Positions 52,267 to 62,866 of a stretch of DNA of 64,000 bases are shown here, piece after piece. The position numbers and the translations under genes are program-made. Under the pieces are notes generated by a model. That model ran no database searches. It worked only from the letters and a program-made list of their open reading frames with translations, and was not told the DNA's origin. The stretch is from NCBI GenBank assembly GCA_014529385.2, contig CM043969.1:71698676-71762675 (forward strand). Direction: 5' to 3'. Each line of letters starts with the position of its first letter. Position 1 is the stretch's first letter. The stretch is from Adiantum capillus-veneris (taxonomy: Eukaryota; Streptophyta; Polypodiopsida; Polypodiales; Pteridaceae).

Positions 52267-53554
52267 TGGTATCAGAGCTTCAGGGCCCAGGCGTGTTCTT
52301 TTCTGAAAGCATCCTAGTCCCACCAAAGAGCAGACAACAAACCGACGCTTCCAAATTCTATTGGAATTTTATTTGAAGTATCTTCATGCCCCGACCTATC
52401 TTCGTGCCTTGACCCCAGACTTATTAGCCACTCCCACCCTTACTTCATCGCGCATCGGGCGTGTTCCTGTCTTCATTGCTTTGCCTTACAAGGCATAAGC
52501 CATAAAGATCACTCGCAAAGAAGGATCAAGGATTTTTTCTCAAGCCGCTGTTTTTCTCAGAGGCAGTGCCATGTAGTGGTGGATGTTTATAGCTACCAAG
52601 CCGCACACTCTAAGGACTTGGCAAGCTTTCAAGAATCTTTTTGCCTGAGGTTACATGCCTTTAGACATCTTCCTTCGGATTGCAACTTCTGGCAAAGTGG
52701 GGTATCTTGAAAGGCTTGCCATAGAAACCCTAGCAAATTAAAACTTGAAATTTCTCGAGATCTCTCAACATGTGTTTTTTCCAGAGCTGATAACCTTGGA
52801 GGTCCAATATGATTGGTATATCTTGGGGTTACCATCGTCGCCACATGAAAAACTCTCTGTCGAGGCTTGTTTCAACTATTCAAGCGCTTATGGACCATGT
52901 TGTAGTCGGCTACGACCTTATGAACGAAATCTAATCCTAATCTTGGTGTAGGTTTCATGATGGAAAGCCAGTCGTCTTTTCAAGCTCGACTGATGTTGAG
53001 ATTGCTTTTTAAGTTAGTAGCGTGGACCTTTTTAGGTTATGCGGGAGGAGTGATGAGGGAGTCGTTGAACAACTCATGGCCCAGACCTGGATGGTTATTT
53101 ACATGGGGAGTGTTAATCGACGCCTTTTTGTTTCTATGTCTTGTAACATGCATATGTGAGCATTCGTGTTGCATTGTGATGTGCAAACCACTGAATATTC
53201 CTTATTGGATAAGATACTTCTGGGAAACCAACGACTAAGGATATCAAGAGTTCAGATCTGGAACGAGACTCCTTATTGGATGAGATACTTCTGGGAAACC
53301 AACGACTGAGGAAATCAAGAGCTCCAATCTGGAATGAGACTCCTTATTGAATGAGATTCTTTTGGGAAGCCAACGACCTAGGAAATCAAGAGCTCCGATT
53401 TGGAATGAGAAAACTGATTGTCCCTTGGAAATTTTTGAGCTAGCTTGAGTTTCTCTGTAGAACGGAGCCAACGTGCAAATCGTGGCCGAGAGGCTTAAAC
53501 CCTAAGAAGAGAAGCAGAAGAAGTTTTTCCAACTTGCAAAGTCTTGCCGAGTGG
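52267..53554 (+). mobile_element. Second family-B internal region and LTR fragment
   Basis: Starts with TGGTATCAGAGC and repeats the B internal sequence without coding capacity. Near 53,200-53,400 a segment containing GGGAAACCAACGAC recurs several times. From about 53,461 it is an LTR fragment (GAGCCAACGTGCAAATC...TTGCCGAGTGG), cut at 53,555 by a family-A LTR piece. LTR, internal, LTR, internal, LTR fragment together form a tandem array from 49,824. Confidence 0.75.
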
Positions 53555-53555
53555 T

Positions 53556-53912
53556 TGTCACATGACACATCCAACCCTATGTGTCCATGGACAAGCTACA
53601 GCATGACCAAGGTTCAGTTCAGTCAAGTCAGTCTAGAATAGGAAGTGATTTGGCACTTTTGTGAGTCTGTTCGTAGACGGTGCATGTCCAGACACTTAGA
53701 TTAGATGCATATCCTCTGGTTGCACACAACATGATCATCAACATTCCCATCATATCCATTAGAATCCATCAAGGGAATTTTCCAGTGCATTAAACCTATT
53801 TTTCCTATTTTTGAGATTTTTCACTTATTATTTTTAAGTGACTTTTGTTGGAAAGTAGGTAGGGCAATTTTGCTAAGTTTGTATAAGTATAAACCTAGCA
53901 CTAGCTCGATGG
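53556..53912 (+). repeat. Family-A LTR fragment (5' end)
   Basis: About 357 bp starting TGTCACATGACACATCCAAC in plus orientation, in the normal, non-inverted arrangement. Similarity to family-A LTRs ends at about 53,912, just after the TATA region. Confidence 0.82.
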
Positions 53913-54172
53913 TTGGAGGTGAGTTTGATGTCCGCTCTCTACGCTCATTTATGCATGAGTATGGCTTGTGTCATGTGATATATGCAGGATGGATCCAACC
54001 AGGGACTAACACTGGTATTAGAGCCTCTTCTTGCTTATGTGTATGACATGGAAACATGCAAAAATTCATTAGAGCTCATGAGGCCATGATGGCCTAGCGT
54101 GAAAAGCTCTCTACACTTTTGCAGAGTGCAGTATGGGACACTACTAGCAAGAAAGGAGAGCAAGGGGGGCAC
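53913..54172 (+). mobile_element. Remnant of another LTR element: primer site and purine tract
   Basis: GGGACTAACA, one base, then TGGTATTAGAGCC (54013-54025) looks like an LTR end followed by a tRNA-Met primer site. Only about 130 bp later comes a purine-rich tract ending GCAAGGGGGGCAC (to 54,172). Into its end the B element was inserted. This implies an element whose whole coding region was deleted, or chance resemblance. Confidence 0.4.
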
Positions 54173-54850
54173 TGTCACAAGACAGGCACCACGTGCCAAT
54201 AGAAAAGAACAGACTAAACAGACTTTTAGCACTTCAATAACAATTGAACTGAGAGAGAGAGAGACGACATGCGACACGGAGTGGCGGAATTCCACCCCAG
54301 AAAGTATTGGCCCCAAACCTTGGCGCCCCTTTCGGTATTTCTTTATATTGCATCGACACAGTACAAGCCCGTACTCCAAACTTTGCACCTTCTCCAAGAA
54401 GCATGCCAGAGAATGAGCCCATGGCCTCATATTTAAAGGCCCTAGGCCCCAAAAGTAGTTTACATGAAAAGCCTTCAAACTCAAAAGCTTTTGGTCCAAA
54501 AGCAATGCCAAAACGCTACCAACGTAAATCATGGAATTTCGTAAAACTGCCACGTCAGCACTGTAAGCGCGTTTTGCGGAAATCTGCCACGTCAGCACTG
54601 TCAACGCAAATTGTGGAGATCTGTACAATTCTGCCACGTCATCAGCTAGTTGCGCAAGCCTTTGTGTGTGTATGTGGGTCTTGCTTTATTTTTAATTCCT
54701 TCATGTCACTGGGGCCCCATCGGACGGGGTCCCCATAAGTTGGTAGGACTTGTTCTTCTGTTACTTGTTCTTCTTAGGGTTTAGGCCCCTCAGCCGGGAT
54801 GTGCAAGTTGGCTCCATTCTTAGGGCTTTGACAGTCAGCAGTTTGTGACA
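54173..54850 (-). repeat. 3' LTR of the complete B element
   Basis: 678 bp. Starts TGTCACAAGACAGGCACC and ends CAGTTTGTGACA on the plus strand. TATA region near 54,345-54,352 (TTATATTGC on plus). Confidence 0.9.
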
Positions 54851-54867
54851 TCCCCCCTTCTTGAAAG
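54851..54867 (-). promoter_or_regulatory. Polypurine tract of the complete B element
   Basis: The minus strand reads CTTTCAAGAAGGGGGGA directly before the 3' LTR. It matches the tract at 51,813 in the plus-strand copy. Confidence 0.88.
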
Positions 54868-55306
54868 AAAGTAATCATCCGCGATTCTAGCATATCTGCA
54901 AAACAACTCAAGTTAGCTCAAAGATTTCCGAGGATCATTCCGAGGGACAAATAGTTCGCTATTTTTTTGTTAAGGAGTTGGCTTCTTCTTTCGTCCAGTT
55001 CGGCACTCTTGATATGTTGGCGTAGTAAAATTAGCCATCACACCCAGACCGCATTGATGTTCCACGGGTGTCTTGATGCACTAAAATTACATACCCAGGC
55101 AATCTCATCCAATTAGGAATATTCAATAGTTGGCACATCACAATGCAACACAAATGCTCACATATGCATGCTAACAAACAACGCCGCTGAGCACTCCCCC
55201 GAGACAAATGGTCTGCGGTATGAAACTACTCAACGACTACCTCATCCCACCCCCCGCAAATAACCCAAAAAGGTTCGGGCCATGAGCTCAGAGGACTGTA
55301 CAACCA

Positions 55307-55560
55307 AACGCTCCCCACCGCAGTCTGCGTCGCTTGGAGGTTCAAGCATACAACCAAATGCTCCCCAGGCATCGGCCTGCGTCGTTCGGAGGTTTTCTAG
55401 CATACAACGGAAGGCTCCCCAGACATCGGCCTGCGTCGTTTTAAGGTTTTCAAACATACAACGAAACGCTCCCCAGGCATCGGCCTGCGTCATTCCGAGG
55501 TTTTCAAACACACAATGAAACGCTCCCCAGGCATCGGCCTGCGTCATTCTGAGGTTCAAA
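55307..55560 (-). repeat. 54-bp minisatellite, five units, in an open frame
   Basis: CTCCCCAGGCATCGGCCTGC starts units at about 55,361, 55,415, 55,469 and 55,523, with a degenerate first unit at 55,311. On the minus strand it is 18 codons per unit (MTQADAWGAF core) within an open frame 55,577-55,242 of 111 codons. Other B copies have one unit. Confidence 0.88.
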
Positions 55561-56420
55561 CAATACCAAAACAACATTTCTCACTACTCCACTCGGGAGT
55601 AAAGATCACCAATCAATGAAACCAATATTAAAACCAAAGTTAAACATTTCAAATCGGCACCAAAACAGGTTCAAAACAGATACCATCCATTTCAAACAAA
55701 TTCCAAACAACATCGTCAAACAAATTCAAACAGAACTCAAACTTAAAAAGCAATCTTGACATCAGACGAGCTCGAAAATCGATTGACTTTTCATCCTGAA
55801 ACCTGCACCAAAAATTAGGGTTAGGTTCCTTCCATAAGGTCGTAGCCGACCATAGCATGGTCCATTATCTCTTTGACAGTCTTCCTCTGGTGGCAATGGT
55901 AGTCCCAAGACATAGCAATCACATCGGACCTCCAAGGTCATCAGCTCGTGAAGAGACATCTACTGAGAGATGTCGAGAAATTTCAAGTTATAATTTGCTA
56001 GGGTTTCCATGGCAAGCATTTCAGGATACCCCACTCTACCAGAAGTTGCACCCAGAAGGAAGATGTGAGAAACCATATAACTTCGGGCAAAATTTTTCTT
56101 GAAAGCTTGCCAAGGTCTTGGAGTGTGCGGCTTGGTAGGTATAGACATTGACATCTCTATGGCACTGCTTTTGAGAAAAACATTGACTTGAAACAAATCT
56201 TGGATCCTTCTCTTGCAAGTGATCTTTTTGGCTTATGCCTTGTAAGACATGAGCAGCACGCCCGATGCGCGATGTATGAAGGGTGCGAGTGGCTAATAAG
56301 TCCGGGGTCGGGGTCAGGGTCTGGGTCGAGCCCCGAAGATACCTCAAATAAAATTCCGTCTGCTCTTTGGTAGGACCAGTATGCTTTCAGAAAAGCACAT
56401 GCCTGCTACTCTGATACCAC

Positions 56421-57074
56421 TGTCACAAGACGGGCACCACGTGCCAATAGAAAAGAACAGACTTTTAGCACTTCACACTGAGAGAGAGACGACACGCGAC
56501 ACGGAGTGGCGGAATTCCACCCCAGAAAGTATTGGCCCCAAACCTTGGCGCCCCTTTCGGTATTTCTTTATATTGCATCAACACAGTACAAGCCGGTACT
56601 CCAGACTCTGCACCTTCTCCAGGAAGCATGCCAGAGAATGAGCCCATGGCCTCATATTTAAAGGCCCTAGGTCCCAATAGCAGTTTACATGAAAAGCCTT
56701 CAAACTCAAAAGTTTCTGGTCCAAAAGCAATGCCAAAAAGCTGCTAGCGTAAATCCTGGAATTCCATACAACTACAACGTCAGCTCTCTTAGCACGTTTT
56801 GTGGAAATCTGCCACGTCAGCACCGTCAACGCAAATTGCAGAGATCCATACAGTTCTGCCACGTCATCAATTGGTTGTGCAAGCCTTTGTGTGTGTGTGT
56901 GTCGGTCTTGCTTTATTTTTAATTCCTTTATTTCACAGGGGCCCCATGGGACGGGGTCCCCATAAGTTGGTAGGACTTCTTCTTCTGTTACTTGTTCTTA
57001 GGGTTGCCCCTCAGCCGGGATCTGCAAGTTGGCTCCATTCTTTAGGGCTTTGACACGTCAAGCAGTTTGTGACA
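56421..57074 (-). repeat. 5' LTR of the complete B element
   Basis: 654 bp. It abuts the primer site on its left, and its right end GTTTGTGACA is followed by the GGCAC target duplication. Close to the partner LTR apart from small indels. Confidence 0.9.
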
Positions 57075-57113
57075 GGCACATGCAAGCAGATGGTGGGAGT
57101 CTATGTTACAAAC

Positions 57114-57630
57114 TGCAGATGTGTCAACCGCTGAAGATGAAGAGGGTTATGACTTCGTGATCCTAACCCTAGCTAACTTACAAATCCCAACTGAGGGGCC
57201 TAACACTTGAACTGAAGACAATGGGGGTTAGGATTCTACCAACTTGCATATCTCGGCTGAGGGGTCTAAACCCTAAAAAGAGCAAGCAGAGCACCAATTG
57301 CGCAAGCGATGATGACGTGGCAAACCGTACAGACCTGTCCGCAAATTATGGAAATTCTTGCTGACATGGTAGTGTTGTACGAACCACCCCATATGTGGCA
57401 GATTTTGGACCAGACGCTTTTAGAGCAGTTGCTTTTCATGTGAGATGCTTTTGGGGGCCAAGGGCCTTTTGTGGGCTTTCACTCTGGCATCCTACCTTTC
57501 AGAAGAGCGGAGAAGAGACCCAAAGCTATAACCTTGTGGAAGCAATATAAAGTAATACCAAAAGGGGCACCAGGGTTTGGGGCTAGTGTAGTCTGGGAGT
57601 GGACCTCGGCCACTCCGTGTCTCTCACGTG

Positions 57631-57676
<46 letters not shown>
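57114..57676 (+). repeat. Family-B LTR, left part, ending in (CT)n
   Basis: Diverged B LTR beginning TGTTACAAACTGCAG, with the same landmarks in order (AATATAAAGTAATACC, then CACTCCGTGTCTCTC) and a CT array at 57,632-57,676. The rest of the LTR is at 60,077-60,207, after the LINE. Confidence 0.8.
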
Positions 57677-57679
<3 letters not shown>

Positions 57680-60071
57680 CCTATCAAGGATCCACAGGTA
57701 TGGCATGATTATGCAGAGAAATTCTATCGGGTACCAAACCAGTCTTTGATCCCACAACCACCTAGGCCTCGACCCACAAGCTCCTCTTTCTTCATAGCGG
57801 AGATGGTCAAGAAGGCCATCCACCGTCTACAGGACTGCTGGTCTTCAGATTATACAGGATTACGGAGTGAGCACCTCATTTACGCAGCTGCCACTATAGC
57901 CCCGTTGATTGCACATGTATTCAATCAGATTGTAGGGGAGGGCTTCCTAGAGGAGTGGACGCGGCACACCATTGTGCCAATCCACAAGTCTGGGGACACC
58001 TTGGACCAAGGGAATTACAGGACTATCATGATTGGCCATACAATGGCCAAACTATATGGGGCAATACTTGAGGCTGAGCTCAGTTTATATGGAGAAAATG
58101 AGGGCCTATGGGCTCTCGGCCAGGTAGGGTTCAGGCGGGGCTTCTCCACCATCGACCACATCTTCGTTCTGCGTGCCTCATTGATGGGGCAAAGGTGCGG
58201 AAGAAGAAACTTTATTGCCGCTTTGTGGATTTCCGCAAAGCGTTTGATATAGTCCCACGGGGAGGCTCTTTCAGTGGCTTCAAAGTCTGGGGATACCATC
58301 CGAGATGATATGGGCCACCTATGCTCTCTATGAGAGAGTGACTGGGAGAGTTCGTTGTCCATGTGGCCTGTCAGAGTCTATTGCTAGCGTTGGTGTTAAG
58401 CAAGGATGCCCCCTCTCCCCGACCGTCTTTGGATTCTACATCGACGAGATCTCCAATTACATCTTACGAGCGGGAGGAGCAGGAGCTGACCTAGCAGGTA
58501 CCCCAATCCACATTATGCGAGATTCTGATGACATTGTTTTGATTTCAAAGTCACCAGAGGGTTTACAGAGCCATTTGAGCGATTTGAGTGCCTTGGATGA
58601 GTTGTGTACACATAGAGGACAGACAGTGAACCTTGGGAAGACCAAGGTCATGATCTTCCACACCTCCAGATCAGTGCGGTGAGCAGCCACTTTTACAGCA
58701 GCAGTAGGAGGCCCAGTTAAGGTGGTCACCTCCTACGTCTACTTGGGAGTCACCTTCACTAGCAAACAGGGACCCTTCTCCATGGCACAGGCCGCCACTG
58801 ACAGACTCACCCAAGGATATGCAGCTTTGGCCATGTTAGAGCGGAGATGTCATCAGGCACACTTTCAGGAGCCCGGCACGAAGGGCTGACTATTTGATAC
58901 ATTAGTCACCCCAGCCTTGATGTACGCAGCAGCAATGTGGGCACCCGGATTGATAGATAGGCAGTGGGCACGGATCGAGAGACCACACATATATATGATC
59001 TCCTGTTTAATTCGAGGCAAGCACACAGTGCCTTCGACATCATCAGGGCAGAGCTTGCTCCCCCCCATGGTAGTGGAGGCACTCTTTCAGATGATGTGCT
59101 TTATTTAGAGGGCGAGAGAGCTCCCGCCCGACAGACTAACATGGCGAGCATTGAGTCATCCATACAGATGTCACACTACAAGGACGGGTTCAGACAGCGA
59201 CCACGCTATATGGACATCTACATACCACATAGCTCACGAGTGGCGATTGGTCAGCTCAGAGTATCAGTACCGATCGAGGTGGGGCGCGCTCATGACATTC
59301 CCAAAGAGGAGAGAGTCTGTCGAGTATGCAGAGAGGAGGTGGAGAGTGAGGAGCACTTTGTTTGCAGATGCAGAGCTTATGATGATATCAGAGGCAGATA
59401 CAAGTCACTTTTCAGAGGGCAGCCTACCCTCCGCAAGATCATGCACTCTCTAGATCAGAGAAAGTTGGGGCGCTACCTGCTGGAGATCAGAGGCACAAAG
59501 ATACACTTCTTCAGCCAGCTACAGAGACACGGGGGGAGGAGCAGACTGCCATAGCTTACAAATTTTTTCTAGAGGACCCCCCCCCCCCCCCCCCCCCCCC
59601 CCCCCAGATCCACCGAGAGGAGTGACTCTCTAGCAGGCTGAGACAAGCCGAGCCCCACGACTTCACCGCAGACAGATTGAGGAGGTCCAGATGTGAGCGC
59701 GTCGAGCTGCCGAGGAGAGAATAGCCGAGATGATGGCTCACCCAGCTGCGTTCATCCGAGCAACCCTTGCTCACGATCCTCCCATGTACCACATTTTACA
59801 CTCTCCTATTGGCACAGAATGGAGCTAGCTAGCTTGATGCATTTGCATGGTTGTACTACCTAAGCATATAGACATGCACATACCCCTAGTACTAGAGATC
59901 CATCCATCCCCCCCCCCCCCCCCCCCGGATCCCATCACAAACCAAGGTTTTTCTCCTTATCCTTATTTTGTACCAATTTGTATTGTTTTGTCTTTTCTGA
60001 TAGATGGGGACATACACACACATGTATATTTGATTTGTCTCATAGGCTGACTTCGGCCTCACATAGATGTT

Positions 60072-60076
<5 letters not shown>
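57677..60076 (+). mobile_element. LINE (non-LTR retrotransposon), 5'-truncated
   Basis: Inserted within the CT microsatellite of a B LTR, with CT repeat on both sides. It holds the RT and C-terminal zinc-knuckle region but no endonuclease, as expected for 5' truncation. The 3' part has two poly-C runs (29 C at 59,577-59,605 and 19 C at 59,908-59,926) and ends in GTTAAAAA, a short A-rich tail. Confidence 0.8.
57680..59554 (+). pseudogene. LINE reverse transcriptase and C-terminal domain
   Basis: RT parts lie in three frames: HTIVPIHKSGDTLDQGNYRT with AELSLYGENEGLWALGQVGF (57,677-58,252), then FVDFRKAFDIVPR (58,200-58,300), then VKQGCPLSPTVFGFYIDEIS and the catalytic region as RDSDDIVLISK (58,305-58,682), where relatives read YADD. 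A TGA at about 58,887 interrupts the region after LAMLERR. The frame 58,964-59,554 gives the C-terminal CRVCREEVESEEHFVCRC, the CCHC-like finger found at LINE ORF2 ends. These proteins copy element RNA at the target site. This copy has frameshifts near 58,200 and 58,300. Confidence 0.85.
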
Positions 60077-60133
<57 letters not shown>

Positions 60134-60207
60134 TCAATTGTTTTGAAGTTCTAGAAGTCTGTTCCAATCTGTTCTTTTTAGTTGGCATTGGTGCCATCCC
60201 ATTAATG
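60077..60207 (+). repeat. Family-B LTR, right part
   Basis: Resumes with (CT)n at 60,077-60,129, then the standard B LTR tail in diverged form (GAAGTTCTAGAAGTCTGTTC, GTTGGCATTGGTGCC). A primer site with one change, TGGTATTAGAGC, follows at 60208-60219. Confidence 0.8.
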
Positions 60208-60310
60208 TGGTATTAGAGCTTCAAGTGTGTGCTTTTTTGAAAGCAAACTGGTCCCTTCAAGAACAGAGAGAGCAAGATGGCGCTTCTAAATTCTATAGAG
60301 TACCTGTAGT
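60208..60310 (+). mobile_element. Primer site and short family-B internal piece
   Basis: The start of the B internal sequence (CTTCAA..., GGCGCTTCTAAATTCTAT) is recognisable for about 100 bp, then lost. No 3' LTR follows. Confidence 0.65.
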
Positions 60311-62515
60311 TCCTCCTCGAGATGTGCTGGGCATCAGTCGAATGGTACAAATCGAAGTAGTCTGTCCATTTCACCAGCCAAGAGTCAATATGGGTCTCTT
60401 TGCGCTCCTTCCGCTGCGCAGAAGTCACATAAGAAGCAGAGCCTGCCTATAGGCGTCTTGAGGGAGCTGTTCGAGGCATGCTAGCACCCCTCACCACATA
60501 GCCAGGAATGGTATGAATCATCTAAAGAGAGAGGGAGAGAAACAAATGGCTGTCATTTACCTTTCCATTATCTTTGGTTGATGATCTCAACCAGGAAGGC
60601 TTGTGCTTGATGTTGTTCAGCCAGCTGGGAAGCTTGCTTAGCTTCCTAAGGCTGGGTTTTCTGGAGTATAAGGGAGTCATACAGGATGGATTTGTTCTGG
60701 CCTATTGGAGCAGATCTTGAAGCACCCTCAACAGACAAACTCTGACCATCCTCTAGTTGGCAATCGGTTGTGTTCGCAGTCATCTTGTGCACTACAATTA
60801 TTGGAGGCATATGCAGTCAGATTGAACACCACAACCTACTGGCTTCTTGTTCAAAGGACAGGAATGATCAATGGTTTCCCTCAAAGTAAGGGCTTATTGC
60901 TCAGAGGATTGCTGCTTTCTTCCCCTCACTTCTGCTGATTTTCCCTCCCTATTCCACTGCTGCAGCGTACCGTCTTGATGACAACTCCAGCAAGGTGGGG
61001 GCCAGCTTTCCAACCTGAGGAAGCTTCACGGCAACTTCCACGTGCCAGTCAGGTTACTTCCTGGCAGTGCTGACTAATGATCTCTCGTCAGGGGGCTCTC
61101 GAGGCAGCAGTGTCTTGTCGGGGGCATTTCTTTAAGAAGCAGCTGCATGGAACCTTCCTTGAAGCGCCTGTTTATGATCTCCATGCTTCTGGGAAGCTGG
61201 AAAGGGGGAGCCTCTCAGAAATGTCATGGGGATTTCTAGCCACCTCCCTTGCATGTTCTTTGTAGTCAGTTGTGGGCAGCTGCTTAAGCAGTTTCCTCTT
61301 CAGCTCAAAAAGTCAATGGGGGAGCTGCCCGTGCAACTTCCTTGTGGTTTCAACTTCCAGGAAACTTCTCCTCTTCCTATTTCAGAGCAGCCGGCCAATC
61401 GGATATGCTGTGCATGCCAATTGGCACCAATTGACTGAAAATTGACCAGATGGCTGTCAAATACGCAGGTCTTACCCAGGGTTGGCACATCCGAATGTCC
61501 TTTGCTAGTACAGTCCGAGCTTCTGAGGTTAGTACGGTACAAAATGGACTAAGCCAAAGCTAGTACGACACATACGATGAAAGAAAGAGAGTCTAGAAAA
61601 GAGCTTAGGATACCAAAGTTGGAAGGGCTCAAATACCATCTTTGGAGCACAAGAGGCTTGAACCTTGGCCCCACACCCTTGAGCCTTGGGCCTTGGCCGT
61701 GGGCCAAAATTTGCCCAAAACGACAGCTGGTCAGTCAATGGTCAAACTGATCAGACACCTAACATACTAGTTCATACAGGACTAGATGGGCTGGATGTAG
61801 GGGTGCACCGTTGGATGTGGGCAACGCCCTTGCAGACTCAACAAATGTCAGCCAAACAAGGGCACTCCTTGTGCCAGGTGGCACTTCCTTCTTGGCAAGA
61901 TTATGTGCTGCTTCTTCCTAGACCACCTCCACAAACTCGTTCTCTAACACCTTCATACCTTGCCTTGTTCAAGTTGGGGATACCCTGTATTTCAAGTGCC
62001 AGCTGTGATCATGAATCAACTGGACTTCGGTAACCCATGACTCTTGCACATAAATTGAGTGGCTATTCTCATTTTTATTCAGATAACAACAATGAGGATA
62101 ATTTACTAATCTCCTTGCTGTGCCTAAAGATTCTTGTCAGTGTACACGAAGGTTACACTCAATGTACATCATTAGGGATGTCTGAGTGGTCTATCAGGAT
62201 TATGCTTGATGAAAAGCAGAAGATTACGAAAGGCCAATCTAAGCTGGGGACTCACAAATTTGTGGAAATTGTTTTACTGAAATGGGCGAAGCGTTAATTA
62301 CTGTGCGTACATGTGAACCACGATGTATGAACCCTGATATCCACTTTTGTATGCTCACTAGATGTTGGTTTTTTATCATTTCGAGGAATAATACTAGATG
62401 AGAGTGTGATTGCAGAGAAGGGCTTCACCTTTTCCAATTTTACAGGTTATTTATAATCTGAAGGGTTGTGGTGAAGTGTCTGTTGCTTGGGGCATGTGCA
62501 GCCACTAAGAGAAAT
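60311..62515. other. Unique-looking DNA without a confirmed gene
   Basis: No TE domain recognised. Frames up to about 115 codons occur but show no family resemblance. Sites resembling introns' 3' ends exist (TTTTTATTCAG at about 62,080 and CAATTTTACAG at about 62,445), so exons of a host gene are possible in 61,960-62,500. They could not be joined into a convincing product. Confidence 0.4.
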
Positions 62516-62866
62516 ATGGCAACCTTACAAACCATATGGATGATGGGGAGTGGACCAAGGACCCACCCTGGTGGGGTGCCAGACAAGGAATGGAGGCAGA
62601 TGGAGAGGAAAAAACTACTAGCCATTAAGAGGGAGTTCCAGCAACAGCACCAGCAAGAAATGAGTGAGCGACGCGCTATGTTCAGGGCCCTTACAGAAAG
62701 ATTAAAGCAGGATGATGGGAGTCCACCTAAGGAGCAAGATTTAGGAATGTTCGAAACTCAAGATGGCACGCCTTCACAAAGATTCTTTCCTCCACATGCA
62801 GTATACAGTACCCGGATGTACAAGAAACTAGGTACTTTTGCTCGTGAGCATTCAACAACTGACTGA
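62516..62866 (+). CDS. Possible 116-aa protein with charged coiled-coil
   Basis: The frame opens at the ATG at 62,516 and ends TGA at 62,866. Residues about 25-65 are Lys/Arg/Glu/Gln-rich (REFQQQHQQEMSERRAMFRA) and likely form a helix or coiled-coil, followed by an acidic Pro/Gly-rich segment and a basic C-terminus. I do not recognise it. It could be the last exon of a host gene, since an acceptor-like CAATTTTACAG lies 70 bp upstream, or the N-terminus of a retroelement gag. A TGA at 62,459 blocks upstream extension in the same frame without splicing. Confidence 0.3.
   Translation: MATLQTIWMMGSGPRTHPGGVPDKEWRQMERKKLLAIKREFQQQHQQEMSERRAMFRALTERLKQDDGSPPKEQDLGMFETQDGTPSQRFFPPHAVYSTRMYKKLGTFAREHSTTD

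Larger units (their letters stand above)
54173..57074 (-). mobile_element. Complete non-autonomous family-B element (2.9 kb)
   Basis: Target duplication GGCAC at 54168-54172 and 57075-57079. Minus-strand element: 5' LTR 56421-57074, primer site 56409-56419 (TGGTATCAGAG), internal 54851-56408, polypurine tract 54851-54867, 3' LTR 54173-54850. No gag or pol domain. Internal sequence matches the plus-strand B copies at 50.6 and 52.3 kb. It must borrow all proteins. Confidence 0.92.

Noticed and set aside
53190-53410. CRISPR-like or tandem array of GGGAAACCAACGAC segments
   Set aside because: The copies are few, diverged and unevenly spaced inside a family-B internal region. They are a local duplication, not a CRISPR array.
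57479-57823. 114-codon minus frame with Arg-Glu repeats
   Set aside because: It runs through the CT array of the B LTR in antisense.
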